Source: Favolaschia claudopus (lineage: Eukaryota; Basidiomycota; Agaricomycetes; Agaricales; Mycenaceae). From it: 64,000 nucleotides of DNA. The first letter of the stretch is position 1. The number at the start of each line of letters is the position of its first letter. Below are positions 41,641 through 50,463 of this stretch, piece by piece. The notes beneath the pieces were generated by a model. The model was not told where the DNA came from. It worked only from the letters and a program-made list of their open reading frames with translations, and ran no database searches. The stretch covers positions 62,001-126,000 of the forward strand of contig JAWWNJ010000122.1 of the NCBI GenBank assembly GCA_037176885.1, given 5' to 3'. A program made the position numbers and the translations under genes.

Positions 41641-42382
41641 TCGTAAAGCGTATGATGCATTTCAACGTAGAACCCTGCGGGTATGGAATTGGAAGTGAAT
41701 GTAGTCGGCTCGAAACCTAACTTCGCCTTGGAAATTGATGTTCACTAGATGCAGACAGGAGTATTAGATAGACGTAGGTCGCATTTCCGGATAGATGAAG
41801 ATAGAAATGAAGTCCATAAACCAACCATAAACGCATGCAGGCGTGGAAGATATGGAGTCCATAAACGCATGTAAGCCTGGATTAAGCGGGATATAACCGC
41901 AAGCATAAAACCTGACCGGATGTAACGGCTCAACGCATGTAGGCGCAGGTACATGTAGAGTAGATGTAGACGTGGCAGAAAACACTTGAGCTCCTCCTCA
42001 GATCACGTGCCAAACACGTCGAGAAGTAGGTTGTCAAGCAATATGGCCGGAAAACTGAGCGCAATCTCTTTGAGAAGGTTGCGAACGAGGAGTCAAAAGA
42101 AAGATCTTGATACTCGTACGAGAGGAAGTCGACTGAAAGACCTTGAAGGGGTCGTGCCGTGTGTCGGACATGGAAGCCAGGAGGAAGAGAGTCATATCAC
42201 CCGTCGTCCCTAGGAACATGGTAGGCATAATCTAAACTATGTAATCGTAACTTGTACCGTAGGTATGGAGTCCAATGAATTTCTTTGTGATCAGCAGCAG
42301 TCTGTCAGCCATGCCAGCGGGGGGCGATGACGAACGTACGCGCAAGGTGCGCAGAGATAAAGGTAAGTGGGGGGTCTAGGCC

Positions 42383-44689
42383 TCACAACGGGGGCACTGG
42401 TGAATAAGGTAGAATAAATAACACGTACGTAGAGGGCCCGGGCAGGGCAAGATCGTCGGCGGCGGTGAGGGAGGGGTCTGCGGGCGGGCGTCTGCGGTTT
42501 TCATCGTGGGCAAGGCAAGTGGCGGCGGCGGTGCTATGGTCTTCGAGGAGCGATGGGATGCGGGGCGGGATGCGGCGCTTACATGCGGAAAGGGTCGGCT
42601 GCACGGGGAAAGACGACCTCTGAGACTTCACCTCGAACCTTAAAGGTGGAGATGACATCCTCGCGGGTGGGTGCTTTCGGGTCGGGGGCCTCGGGGAGCG
42701 CGCCGTGGACGTTGTGAAATCTACCGGTGCGGGCAATATAGCGGAAGAGGGGAGGGAATAATTTCGGCTTGCTGAGCAGCTTCGTAATGAATGCGGCCTC
42801 ACGGCCGCCTTCGCACAGCAGCTCTCTCCTGGCGTCGCGATGCGCTGTACAGCGGATGAGGTAATGCTCAACGGTCTCGTCGGCCTGCTGGCAGCACGGG
42901 CATACGGGGAGTCGGCTTTCTTTATGCGGTGTAAGTGACGAGCGAGGGGGACATGTCCGATGCGTAGCTGGAGGAGGAGAACGGCGAGACTGCGGGAGAG
43001 TTTGGCGGCGGTTTTCAGATACGAGCCGCGATGGAGCTTGGGGTCGAAACGACGGGAGATCCGTTCGTAGCGCGAGGATTGTTTCCACTCCTTGAGAACG
43101 GTCGCGTTGAGCCGGGAGTTGTACTCCTGCCATATGGCGGAGCGACTCCAAGGGAGCGGCTGGCGGAGTGTTTTTGGTGTCGTCGAGGAGGAGCTCTTCT
43201 GTTGTGCAGCTCGTTTCGCTTCCGCGTCCGCGCGCTCGTTGCCGTGAATTCCCACATGGCCAGGTGCCCACCGGACAGTGATTTGGATGTCGGGGTGGGT
43301 GCGGCGGAGAGATTCGACAGCGGCGTGCCAAATGTCCCATATCCAGTGTGATGGGGAGGGTGTGGCCTTGGCGGTGGCCCGAACGGCCGCTTGGTTGTCT
43401 ACGATGATGGTGACCGGTCCTTCCACATGTGGTTGCCTGCGCAGGAGAGTGGCGGCGAGATAGCCGCCTATGCCTTCGCCCTCGAAAACGGTATGCCGGG
43501 TTGCCTCACCGAGGTAGAAACGCAAAGACCCGACCTCTTGACCCCTGTGGAATAAAACGGCGGCGGATCCGATCCGCCCGTCAATGCCCGAGCCATCAGT
43601 ATATACTTTCCATAGCGCTGTATCTACTTTTTCTGCCTCTTCTGCAGCTTCCTTCGAGCTCGGTATACTCACCGCCATACTCGATTCCCAATTCGCCGAC
43701 TGTCGCACGGCTTCTATTCCTTCAATCTTGAGCGGGGACAAACGAAAGTCTTGCATGAGGTCGTGAAGTGGTGTGAGGTGAGTCTTCGGGGTGAAACGGC
43801 TGGCGTCGATGGCGGCTTCGGAGAGTGGATGGGAGGAGGGGAGAGTGGAGATGCGTAGGGCGGCACGGAAACGGAGTTTGTTGACGAGGTGTGCGATGGG
43901 GAGGAGGTTGGCGTGGGCGTCGAGGACATCGGTGGGTGTGGATCTGAGGGCCCCGGTGATGGCTAGCGCGGCGCGTCGTTGAATGGAACGAAAGATTTTA
44001 ATCGCACCGCGTTCGCGTGGTTTTTTGTATTGAGAGGCGGCGGAACGGTTGGTGGCAGGAGGGGAGAGGAAAAGGTCGGCGCCATATAGCATGCGCGGGA
44101 CACAAACGGCCTGGTATAGGCGTCGCATGATGTGGGCAGGCGGTCCTCGGGACGCGCGACCGATACTCGCAAAGCGAGCCAGCCACGCATGTCCCTTGGC
44201 TGCCGCCGCCGCGGCTTGCTGTTTCCAGCGCAGCTCACGGTCGAGGTGAATACCTTCGCGCCATGCATCCTTGATGGTTTTGACCACCATGTGTACTGCG
44301 TCTGTGGTGGAACGACCCGGACGTGCACCATATTGGTTTGGTGGTAAAATGCCCGCCAGCTCCGCCTCGGAGACGCATTGCAACGTCTTCGCGGCGTACC
44401 ATAAACGCGCGAAGCCTTTGGTCAGAGCTATGGGTCGCATCGCCGACGGATCGGTGTAGTTCGGCTTCCCAGGCTTCCTCAAGACCAGGACGCGCAGTTC
44501 CGCCCAGCCCTTGGGGTAATACTCCAGAGCGTCGAGGGAGCGAAAGATGGGGCCCAGGAAAGGTATCAAAAGGTTAGCACATTCTTTCATAACACAATTC
44601 GGCGCCGATCCCGGGAAGGTGGCCTTGTACGGCTTCATTCGATCCAATGCGGCGCGTATCACATTGTCGGAGACGAAAAACGACGCACT
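42383..44689 (-). pseudogene. LINE RT (palm deleted) and RNase H, fused in frame to copia gag
   Basis: Reading continues from copia gag at 44690 without a stop. RT fragments (FPGSAPNCVMKECANLLIPF, RVLVLRKPGKPNYTDPSAMR, GARPGRSTTDAVHMVV) are followed at about 44245 by a jump to the RT tail (IMRRLYQAVCVPRMLYGADL), so the catalytic palm and its FADD/YADD motif are deleted in frame. RNase H is complete: YTDGSGIDG, the E in VFEGEGIGG, IIVDNQAAV and HVGIHGNERADAEAK. A frameshift near 42905 separates it from the C-terminal zinc finger CPCCQQADETVEHYLIRC (42850-42910). The presence of RNase H fits the Tad1 clade. Confidence 0.75.
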
Positions 44690-45490
44690 TGCTACAGCGT
44701 CTCCATCGTCGTTGGTGCGCAATCGAGTCTTCGAAGACGAAGAGGAAGTGGCGGCAGTGAACAGACCTTTGGCATACTCCTCCCGCTGGAGACGGGCAAG
44801 CACGAACGCCGATTTGAGCGGTTCCCCTCCCTGCTCGCTCTTCGACATCTCTTCAAGCAGGATATCACGGCAATACTGCCACTTGTCGCTCTGGGACATA
44901 TTCGTGATGAGACACTTCGCAAACTCGTGGTCAGGCAGCATCCCAGCATCGGCACGACGAAGCCTCTGGTACTTCTCCATTATCTCGACCCTCCACGCGA
45001 CAGGATTGGCGCCACACATGAAGGATGTTATCTGGCTCTTGAGGGTGATAGCCATAAGCGCATTTGTAGGTTCGTACGTCTCCTTGAGAGCTTCCCAGGC
45101 CTCGTGCGCTGACTTGCAGTCTTCGACGACATAGAGTTTTGGTCCGGGAACGGCTTCGACAATAATCGCGAGCGCTTTCTTGTCTTGCGCGAGCCACGAC
45201 TCTGCACCCTTCTTCGCAATGTTCACCTCCACTTCATTACCGCGAGTTGTTACCGTTACTTCGTTGCCGTCCTCGTCAAAACCAGTGTGAGTCTGACTTT
45301 CCACCAGCTTCGGGATAACCGGCGGCTTGTACTCATCGCCCGCGACGTATTTCCAGTACCCTGCAGCGTCAAGTTTGCGCTTCGCCTTGGATTGGAATTC
45401 AGCGTAATTGCTGCTGCCGTCGCTGTTCTCGACAATAGGGGCGAGAGTGATTGGTCGCCATTCTTTGCCATCGCCCGAGTTGGATGCCAT
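44690..45490 (-). CDS. Copia gag N-terminal part
   Basis: It starts at the ATG at 45488-45490 (MASNSGDGKEWRPITLAP), 155 bp inside the 5' LTR. It carries the copia gag (UBN2-like) fold: NYAEFQSKAKRKLDAAGYW, KALAIIVEAVPGPKLYVVED, AHEAWEALKETYEPTNALM, and FAKCLITNMSQSDKW. After 267 codons it meets the LINE target duplication and becomes the first part of a 1,035-codon chimeric frame. The remainder of gag lies at 37575 and below. Confidence 0.75.
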
Positions 45491-45644
45491 TGTAAGATAC
45501 CGATATGGGAACGTGTTGTTGGTTGGAGGATAGGTTTAGATTGTTTGGACAGTCAGCAGGAAGGGTGTGTGTTGAGTAGGATGAGTTCTAGGAGCTTGGT
45601 AGAGCAGTATAGCGCAGATAGTTCACAAACGGAGGCCCATAACC

Positions 45645-45857
45645 TATCAAACAAATATATATATAGTTCTGGTACGAAGAGAGAACCGTTAGATAATACA
45701 TAGGCGAGTAGAATATACGAGCCATACCTGGTACGAAGAGAGAACCGTTAGGGGTCCGTCTCTTCGCCCAGGATCAATATGTTACAGAGTGATCGAGTAA
45801 GTAGATTGATTAGGAAATGGTTAGGTCAGCGACCAAGCGCTGCGTCAATGTCCAACA
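45645..45857 (-). repeat. 5' LTR of the copia element
   Basis: No difference from 35409-35621 could be found by eye over 213 bp. The sequence just inside (GGTTATGGGCCTCC on the minus strand) is the likely primer-binding site. Confidence 0.9.
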
Positions 45858-46026
45858 ACGGAGCTGTGAAACCACGCAAATCAGTTTGTTACGAAACCCC
45901 GGAAGAAGTTCCCAACAACCGAACGGAGGGAGGCTGTGTCTATAATAAAAGACACTACGGGACCGCAGGTCCCGTGATAATTCAGGTGAAAAAGCAGGTG
46001 ACTTTTCACACGCGTTCCCCGGCGCC

Positions 46027-46064
46027 GCGCGCCGGCGAGTGCAGCGAGCGGCAGTGCGGCGCCG
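46027..46064. repeat. 38-bp GC-rich repeat, also at 56002-56039
   Basis: GCGCGCCGGCGAGTGCAGCG continues identically for 38 bp at both sites, in the same orientation. Both sites are followed by CAGCAA within about 30 bp. Each lies upstream of a host gene. The origin is unclear. Confidence 0.8.
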
Positions 46065-46188
46065 CGGGCAAGCAATCCAGCAAAAAAAATCCAGGCGGGG
46101 TTTGGGGCGGAGCCCCGACAAGCTGTGTACCCCCCGTAGGTAGGGACGCGAGCGCAGCGAGCCGGCCCTGCCGAAGGCGGGGTGCTTA

Positions 46189-46314
46189 CAGTGGCGGCGC
46201 CATCTGATGCCACCCCTAAAAATAGAACAGCCCATTTCTGGAATTTTTGATGCAAGTGGAGTCGATTGGGGCCCATCATTTTTTGGGGGGTGGCATCAGA
46301 TGGCGCCGCCACTG
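46189..46314. mobile_element. 126-bp MITE with about 30-bp perfect arms, TA duplication
   Basis: CAGTGGCGGCGCCATCTGAT (46189) is mirrored exactly at the right end (to 46314); including flanking GCTTA/TAAGC the match is 33 bp. TA flanks both ends. It belongs to the CAGTGG-ended group seen at 16447, 52894, 60663 and 63640. It lies 85 bp upstream of the APC/C activator start codon, probably in its promoter or 5' UTR. Confidence 0.9.
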
Positions 46315-46398
46315 TAAGCTTGTATCATACAGTAAATACTAAAAGTCGGTCACGTGTTGAGTTGCATCACTCTTCCTGAGTCCCCTCCAGCTACCTCC

Positions 46399-47905
46399 AT
46401 GGTTCGATTCAGCAAATCGCCTATAGCGAGTCGCATACGTACCGGATGTTCAAGCCCTTCACGACCTAGCTATTACGGAGATCGGTACATCGCCACTCCC
46501 GACCCAGACCGACGCACAAAATATCATCTGAACAATACGGAACCAACGCCTTCTGCAGCGGGTAAATTTTCCATTTCAATCCCTTGCCCATTCTTATTTG
46601 TTGGAAGCTTTGGAAGGCGGCAACGCATTGTCTCGAACGATTCTCAGGATCGAGTCAGGCGGGCCAAACTCCTGTGAACCAACCCCCGGCACTCCAGTCA
46701 AATCTAGCTTTCTGTCCACGCCCGTGTCCGCGACCTCCCCCCTCCCCTCCTACAATGCTATGGTCACCCTGGCTCAATCATCAAGTCCTGTCTCGCGGGA
46801 TACCTATGAGTTGTTGATGCACAGTTATCGAGATCAACGGCCAGGCAAGGGGGATGTCACTCCGACCAGGATATTGGATGCACCAGACCTGGCTGATGAC
46901 TTCTATCTCAACCTGATGGACTGGTCTACTCTGAACGTACTAGCTGTGGGCCTCGGTACCTCTGTGTATCTATGGAACGTCCAAACGGCGGCGGTCAATC
47001 ATCTGTGTAACATGGCTGACAGTGGTGACTCCATCACCGCAGTTTCTTGGGTAAGAGGGGTGCGTGAACATCTTTCGTCAAAGGCGAGATACGCGCATCT
47101 CACTCCTTCCAAGGGTTACAACCTCGTTGTTGGTACTGCGTCTGGGCGGCTACACATCTATGACACTCTCAGTTGCCGGCTTCTCCGCACATACGGCAAA
47201 GTCCACGGGCGCCGTGCTGGATCGCTCGCCTGCAAGCATGATGTTATATCGTCCGGGGGTGGAGACTGCTTGATCTACCACCGCGACATTCGCGAAGCTG
47301 GGCGACGGCCGTTTGGATCGGGGTCCCACCAAGGTGAAGTTTGCGGTTTGAAATGGAGCCCTACCAAGGATATCTCTACTGCGTATCTTGCCAGTGGCGG
47401 AAACGACAACAAAGTATTGGTCTGGGACCTCCGTGCTAATAAAACCAGTCCGCTTTGGAGGTTTCGCAGTCACACAGCGGCAGTAAAAGCCCTTGCATGG
47501 GATCCCAGGGAAAGCAGTGTGCTAGCAAGCGGAGGAGGAACACGTGACGGCTATATACGAGTCTGGAATACCAAGCGGGGATCAATGGTGGATGAAATCG
47601 ACACAGGAAGCCAGGTGTGCAATATGGTCTGGTCCATGCATTCGACCGAACTTTTGTCGACCCATGGTTTTTCATCATCGGGGGAGCAAAATCTCGTCCG
47701 TATCTGGGACTATCCAAAGCACGCCACGGTACGCTCACTCAATGGACACAAGAACCGGGTGGTGCATCTTGCAATGAGTCCAGACGGAAGCACGGTTGTC
47801 ACTGGCTCAGGAGACGAAACACTACGGTTCTGGAGGCCATTCAACGTCGCGGACCGGCGGACAACGATGCGCAGCGAGTTAGACCACGGACGGTTAATCA
47901 GATGA
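46399..47905 (+). CDS. APC/C activator, Cdc20/Fizzy family WD40 protein
   Basis: Exons 46399-46561 and 46608-47905 are joined across a 46-nt phase-1 intron (GTAAAT...GGAAG), giving 486 residues. The ATG at 46399 is the first in frame before the C-box. The C-box-like motif GDRYIATP (residues 27-34) binds the APC/C. The conserved entry RILDAPDLADDFYLNLMDWS precedes a seven-bladed WD40 propeller (SGDSITAVSWV, GNDNKVLVWDLRANK, GYIRVWNTKRG, LVRIWDYPK, GSGDETLRFWRPF). The protein ends in Ile-Arg, the IR tail that docks on APC3. Family members recruit D-box/KEN substrates such as cyclins and securin for ubiquitination. Whether this is Cdc20, Cdh1 or a meiotic activator cannot be settled by eye: the N-terminus is short and lacks an obvious Mad2-binding motif. 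It looks intact and is flanked closely by a MITE and a copia element. Confidence 0.9.
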
Positions 47906-48763
47906 CTTAGCGAATAACATTGTGAATAAAATATAACTACAGTTGCAACTTGCGGCAAAATCAATTTACTTACCAAAAAAGGAAATTTCCATCAAATCCG
48001 CTCTGCCGCACAGCAAAACCACCACATGAGATTCATCAAGGGTGTGCCGGCCCGTCAAGCCGAGACCTAGGGCAGGGAGGGTGGTTCGACCCGGGAGGGT
48101 CAGAAAAAAAAAATTTGATTGGGGGAGCTTGCTCCCCCTTTCGGAGCTTGCTCCCCCTTTCGGAGCTTGCTCCCCTTGCTCCCCCTTTATCAGAGCCGTC
48201 ACCAAAAAGCAATAAAGCTGTGCTAGAGGGCTTTTTGATGTAATCGATAAATCTGTGATATATTGTGATTCCGAGTGATGCGAGGGATCTCCGCTTGATC
48301 CAGAGGGAGTCCGCTTGATCCCGAGTGATGGATGATGATGGGAACACAGTTTTGACAGACACCCACATGCATCTGCCATGTCGGATGCCTTCTTTCCCTT
48401 TTTTGACTGTCTGCGAAGAATTTACATAAGCTTCCTAAACATCACTCTCAAGCTTAAGGACACAACTGCCATTGAATACAGCCTGGGCTGTCACAATACA
48501 CAAAGTCAAGGATTAACCCTAAAGAAAGCTGTCGTTGTTGACCTGACTTTTCATTGGGACTTTCATTTGTGGCCATTTCTTGGCCTTTTCACGCGTCAAG
48601 ACTTTGGCTGGAATTGCATTTCGAACGAGTTTTCACTGAGGACGACTGGAAAAACTCAATGTAACAGATTCAATGCGGATGCTTGAGACTACTGATACAT
48701 TACATTTACTCTCGACAGCCAAGGAATGGACTTTACTTAGATACTTAGTACTAGTCAATTACG
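47906..48763. other. Intergenic; hairpin-forming tandem repeat
   Basis: About three ~20-bp units of GGAGCTTGCTCCCCCTTTC occupy 48124-48187, each able to fold (GGGGGAGC/GCTCCCCC). GGTTCGACCCGGG at about 48087 resembles a pol III B box, but no tRNA fold was found. Downstream to 48763 nothing was recognised. Confidence 0.5.
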
Positions 48764-48804
48764 GTAAGCGGATTGGTCGCGGTTCGATTTCCGCGGCCAC
48801 TGCC
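48764..48804 (+). repeat. tRNA-derived SINE-like fragment
   Basis: TACGGTAAGCGGATTGGTCG and GCGGTTCGATTTCCGCGGC form a B-box-like TTCGATT in a GC stem. The same ~43 bp occur inverted at about 51081-51123. There is no acceptor-stem pairing or D arm, so this is not a functional tRNA. Confidence 0.5.
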
Positions 48805-48835
48805 GGATTTCGCAGTGTGACTGTGGGAACCATCA

Positions 48836-48902
48836 TGTCAAGGACGATGAAGAGCTCGTCAAGAGGCTGTGCTTCTTGGCGTCCTCTTCATCGTCCTTGA
48901 CA
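48836..48902. repeat. Hairpin with perfect 19-bp arms
   Basis: TGTCAAGGACGATGAAGAG (48836-48854) pairs exactly with 48884-48902 around a 29-nt loop. No target duplication was seen. It could be a small MITE or a structured RNA; it lies 32 bp beyond the SINE-like fragment. Confidence 0.8.
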
Positions 48903-48991
48903 GCTCATCTGCGCCAACACGGATTATTGAAGATCAGCTCAATGGGAACCTTCAATTGATTGCTATATAGGTAATTGGTATCTGAGAGTAT

Positions 48992-49444
48992 TTATACTAT
49001 AGTTCTATCACATCTGCGATGGGCCGGGCCATCTGCTGGAATACTCCCCATGCTGTTTCCAACGACAACGTACGTAGGTTTACCAATATGCAAATAAACT
49101 TGTTCGGTCAGCTCCGCAAATTCTAGAGAGAACCAAGATAAGTGAGATTCCCGCGAACCAACCTCTTCCGTCAACATCTGGCGCATGTCATCCACCGCTG
49201 CCTGGGGAACTGAGATACGGCAATCAATGCCCCCGAAATTCTTGGGATGTGCAAATGCGTCGGCAGGAACATGGCCTGAAGGCATATTCTTTTCTATCTG
49301 AACGCGAACACGGTGATGATTCCACCAGAGACGAAATTCATCCAGTTTTGCTTGCAACAAAGGTACGAAGATCCAGTAGAACAGTGATCTTCCATTTAAA
49401 ATTTTGTTAGCTCCTCCATAATATATCCCAAGGAGACGACTCAC
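48992..49444 (-). pseudogene. Integrase-core family relic (C-terminal part)
   Basis: A 150-codon frame contains FYWIFVPLLQAKLDEFRLWW, NHHRVRVQIEKNMPSGHVP, FGGIDCRISVPQ and LTEEVGSRESHLSWFSLEFA. I recognise this as the region after the DDE core of integrase-domain proteins that are multi-copy in Agaricomycetes. The catalytic core that should lie upstream (above 49444) is missing. Relic; origin probably a mobile element. Confidence 0.5.
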
Positions 49445-49610
49445 ACATGAAAATCAACATCAGGGCTGAAAATCCGTTCTCTCTTTCCGATCAATATAAA
49501 TTCTAGGGAGGTTTCATGGCCCTGGAGTTGTATATCGACTCAGAAAGCGTAAGAAGTTTGCGACTCAAATTACTTTGTTTTGTCCCTAACTTACGGTACT
49601 TCCGTTCTAG

Positions 49611-50463
49611 TGGGCTGAGAGTGTTGATGAGGATATTACACCCTCCTTGCTTGGATCTAAAAAGCGTTCGGTTGCAGATCCAGCAGCATTGTCTGCTGCC
49701 AAGCGTCCCCGCACACTGCATTCAACGTTAAATCAGAGTAAGATTAGACTATTGATTCACTCGGATTGATGTCGTTGACACTGCTGCAAGGTGCTACGAG
49801 ACTGCGCTCCGAATTTCGACCCTCTGCTCTTTCCGGCCCAGTTGCTGTTGTTAGTCGAACTCGGATAACTCTGAAGAGGATTGATTGCATTGTGGACCCA
49901 CGCACTGGTGACATGCAATTTGAATCATCAGAGATCATCCTTCGCGGAAGACTTTGAAACGACCCCCTCAGTTCTGGGGCTATGAAAAATGTATATGATG
50001 TGCGTCTTGTAATATTGAGTTCCTATTAACAATCCACGCTCATCCTTCCTTAGTTTCTGTCCGATAATGGGCAAAGTTATGTTGTGAAAAGATTTTATCG
50101 TTTGACCGAGGACTCCGAAAATACCGCTCCTAATATCTTGCCATTCATTGTTGATGAACATCTCGTTCAAATACAGGCCGAAGCAATGCTACCGGGTATA
50201 TCCATTCTCTTCATATATTTCTCCTGTGCTGACTCGAATTCTGATCTAGAAACAGTGGTATTGGCGACTTCGGCCTTGAAGGAATCAACTCGTTTATTCG
50301 AGACCATAGCTGCGGCGATGTTTGTAATCGACTTGCACTAGATGAAGTCGCACCTTTGATTTTTGACACCTCCCATAATGAAGAACAAGAAGAACAAGAC
50401 AACTCACCATCTCCGGGTGACGCTGACTCAGCCAATGGAGAGGGATGGGACAATGTTGATTAG
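49611..50463 (+). pseudogene. Fungal alpha-kinase-like gene relic
   Basis: Pieces in order: a nuclear-type basic block (WAESVDEDITPSLLGSKKRS, KRPRTLHSTLNQ, ending at a GTAAGA donor), GPVAVVSRTRITLKRIDCIV and SEIILRGRL, then after a TTAG acceptor near 50053 [20 protein letters not shown] and [14 protein letters not shown] with a GTATAT donor. A final acidic exon ([14 protein letters not shown] ... EEQEEQDNSPSPGDADSANG, stop at 50461-50463) follows. The KRFYRL and QIQAE blocks resemble the atypical alpha-kinase-like proteins expanded in mushrooms. The kinase C-lobe (catalytic Asp and zinc site) is absent between the last two exons, so it is unlikely to be active. Confidence 0.4.

Larger units (their letters stand above)
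38134..42204 (+). mobile_element. Helentron-like element, long form, copy B (about 4.07 kb, 3' end truncated)
   Basis: It starts with the same CTTGTGACTGCC block, is homologous to the reverse complement of 14345-16152 as far as about 39945, and then has 2.1 kb absent from copy A, including tandem repeats at 40473 and 41268. The terminal R block (from GATCTTGATACTCGTACGAG, about 42093) stops at CACCCGT and lacks the final AGTCACAAG, hairpin and CCCCCA. A 31-bp LINE sequence is duplicated on both sides of the whole B insertion (37621-37651 and 42205-42235). Short frames inside show no known domain and are probably chance. Confidence 0.55.
37589..44677 (-). mobile_element. Tad-like LINE, 5'-truncated, with poly(A) tail and 13-bp target duplication
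   Basis: On the minus strand the 3' end is a 12-A tail (T run 37587-37598) followed by AAGTGCGTCGTTT. The same 13-mer sits at 44678-44690 at the 5' junction in copia gag. The LINE body holds RT fragments, RNase H and a CCHC zinc finger. About 4.55 kb of helentron-like DNA (37653-42204) is inserted in its 3' UTR. The net LINE sequence is about 2.5 kb. Confidence 0.85.
35409..45857 (-). mobile_element. Ty1/copia LTR retrotransposon with identical LTRs, carrying nested insertions
   Basis: It is bounded by 213-bp LTRs (35409-35621 and 45645-45857), identical by eye, and by the 5-bp duplication ACGGA (35404-35408, 45858-45862). On the minus strand: LTR, gag (45490 on), LINE insertion at 44677-37589, rest of gag, fused RT-RNase H (37129-35629), polypurine tract, LTR. 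Protease and integrase are deleted between the zinc knuckle (about 37270) and RT (37129), so the copy depends on others for movement. Without the LINE the element would be about 3.4 kb. Confidence 0.9.

Noticed and set aside
41230..41650. Regularly spaced repeats resembling a CRISPR array
   Set aside because: The spacing is a continuous 58-62-bp tandem repeat with diverged units and no unique spacers, inside a eukaryotic mobile element.
40520..41665. Long minus-strand reading frames (up to 226 codons) with recurring RPARPSV peptides
   Set aside because: They arise from the non-multiple-of-3 minisatellite read in changing frames; no start context, no known domain.
42383..45490. A functional novel 1,035-residue fusion protein
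   Set aside because: The 13-bp LINE target duplication marks the junction and the RT catalytic core is deleted; it is a by-product of insertion.
48764..48804. tRNA gene
   Set aside because: Only a B-box-like stem-loop is present; the loop size and stem pairing are wrong and no acceptor, D or anticodon arm can be drawn.
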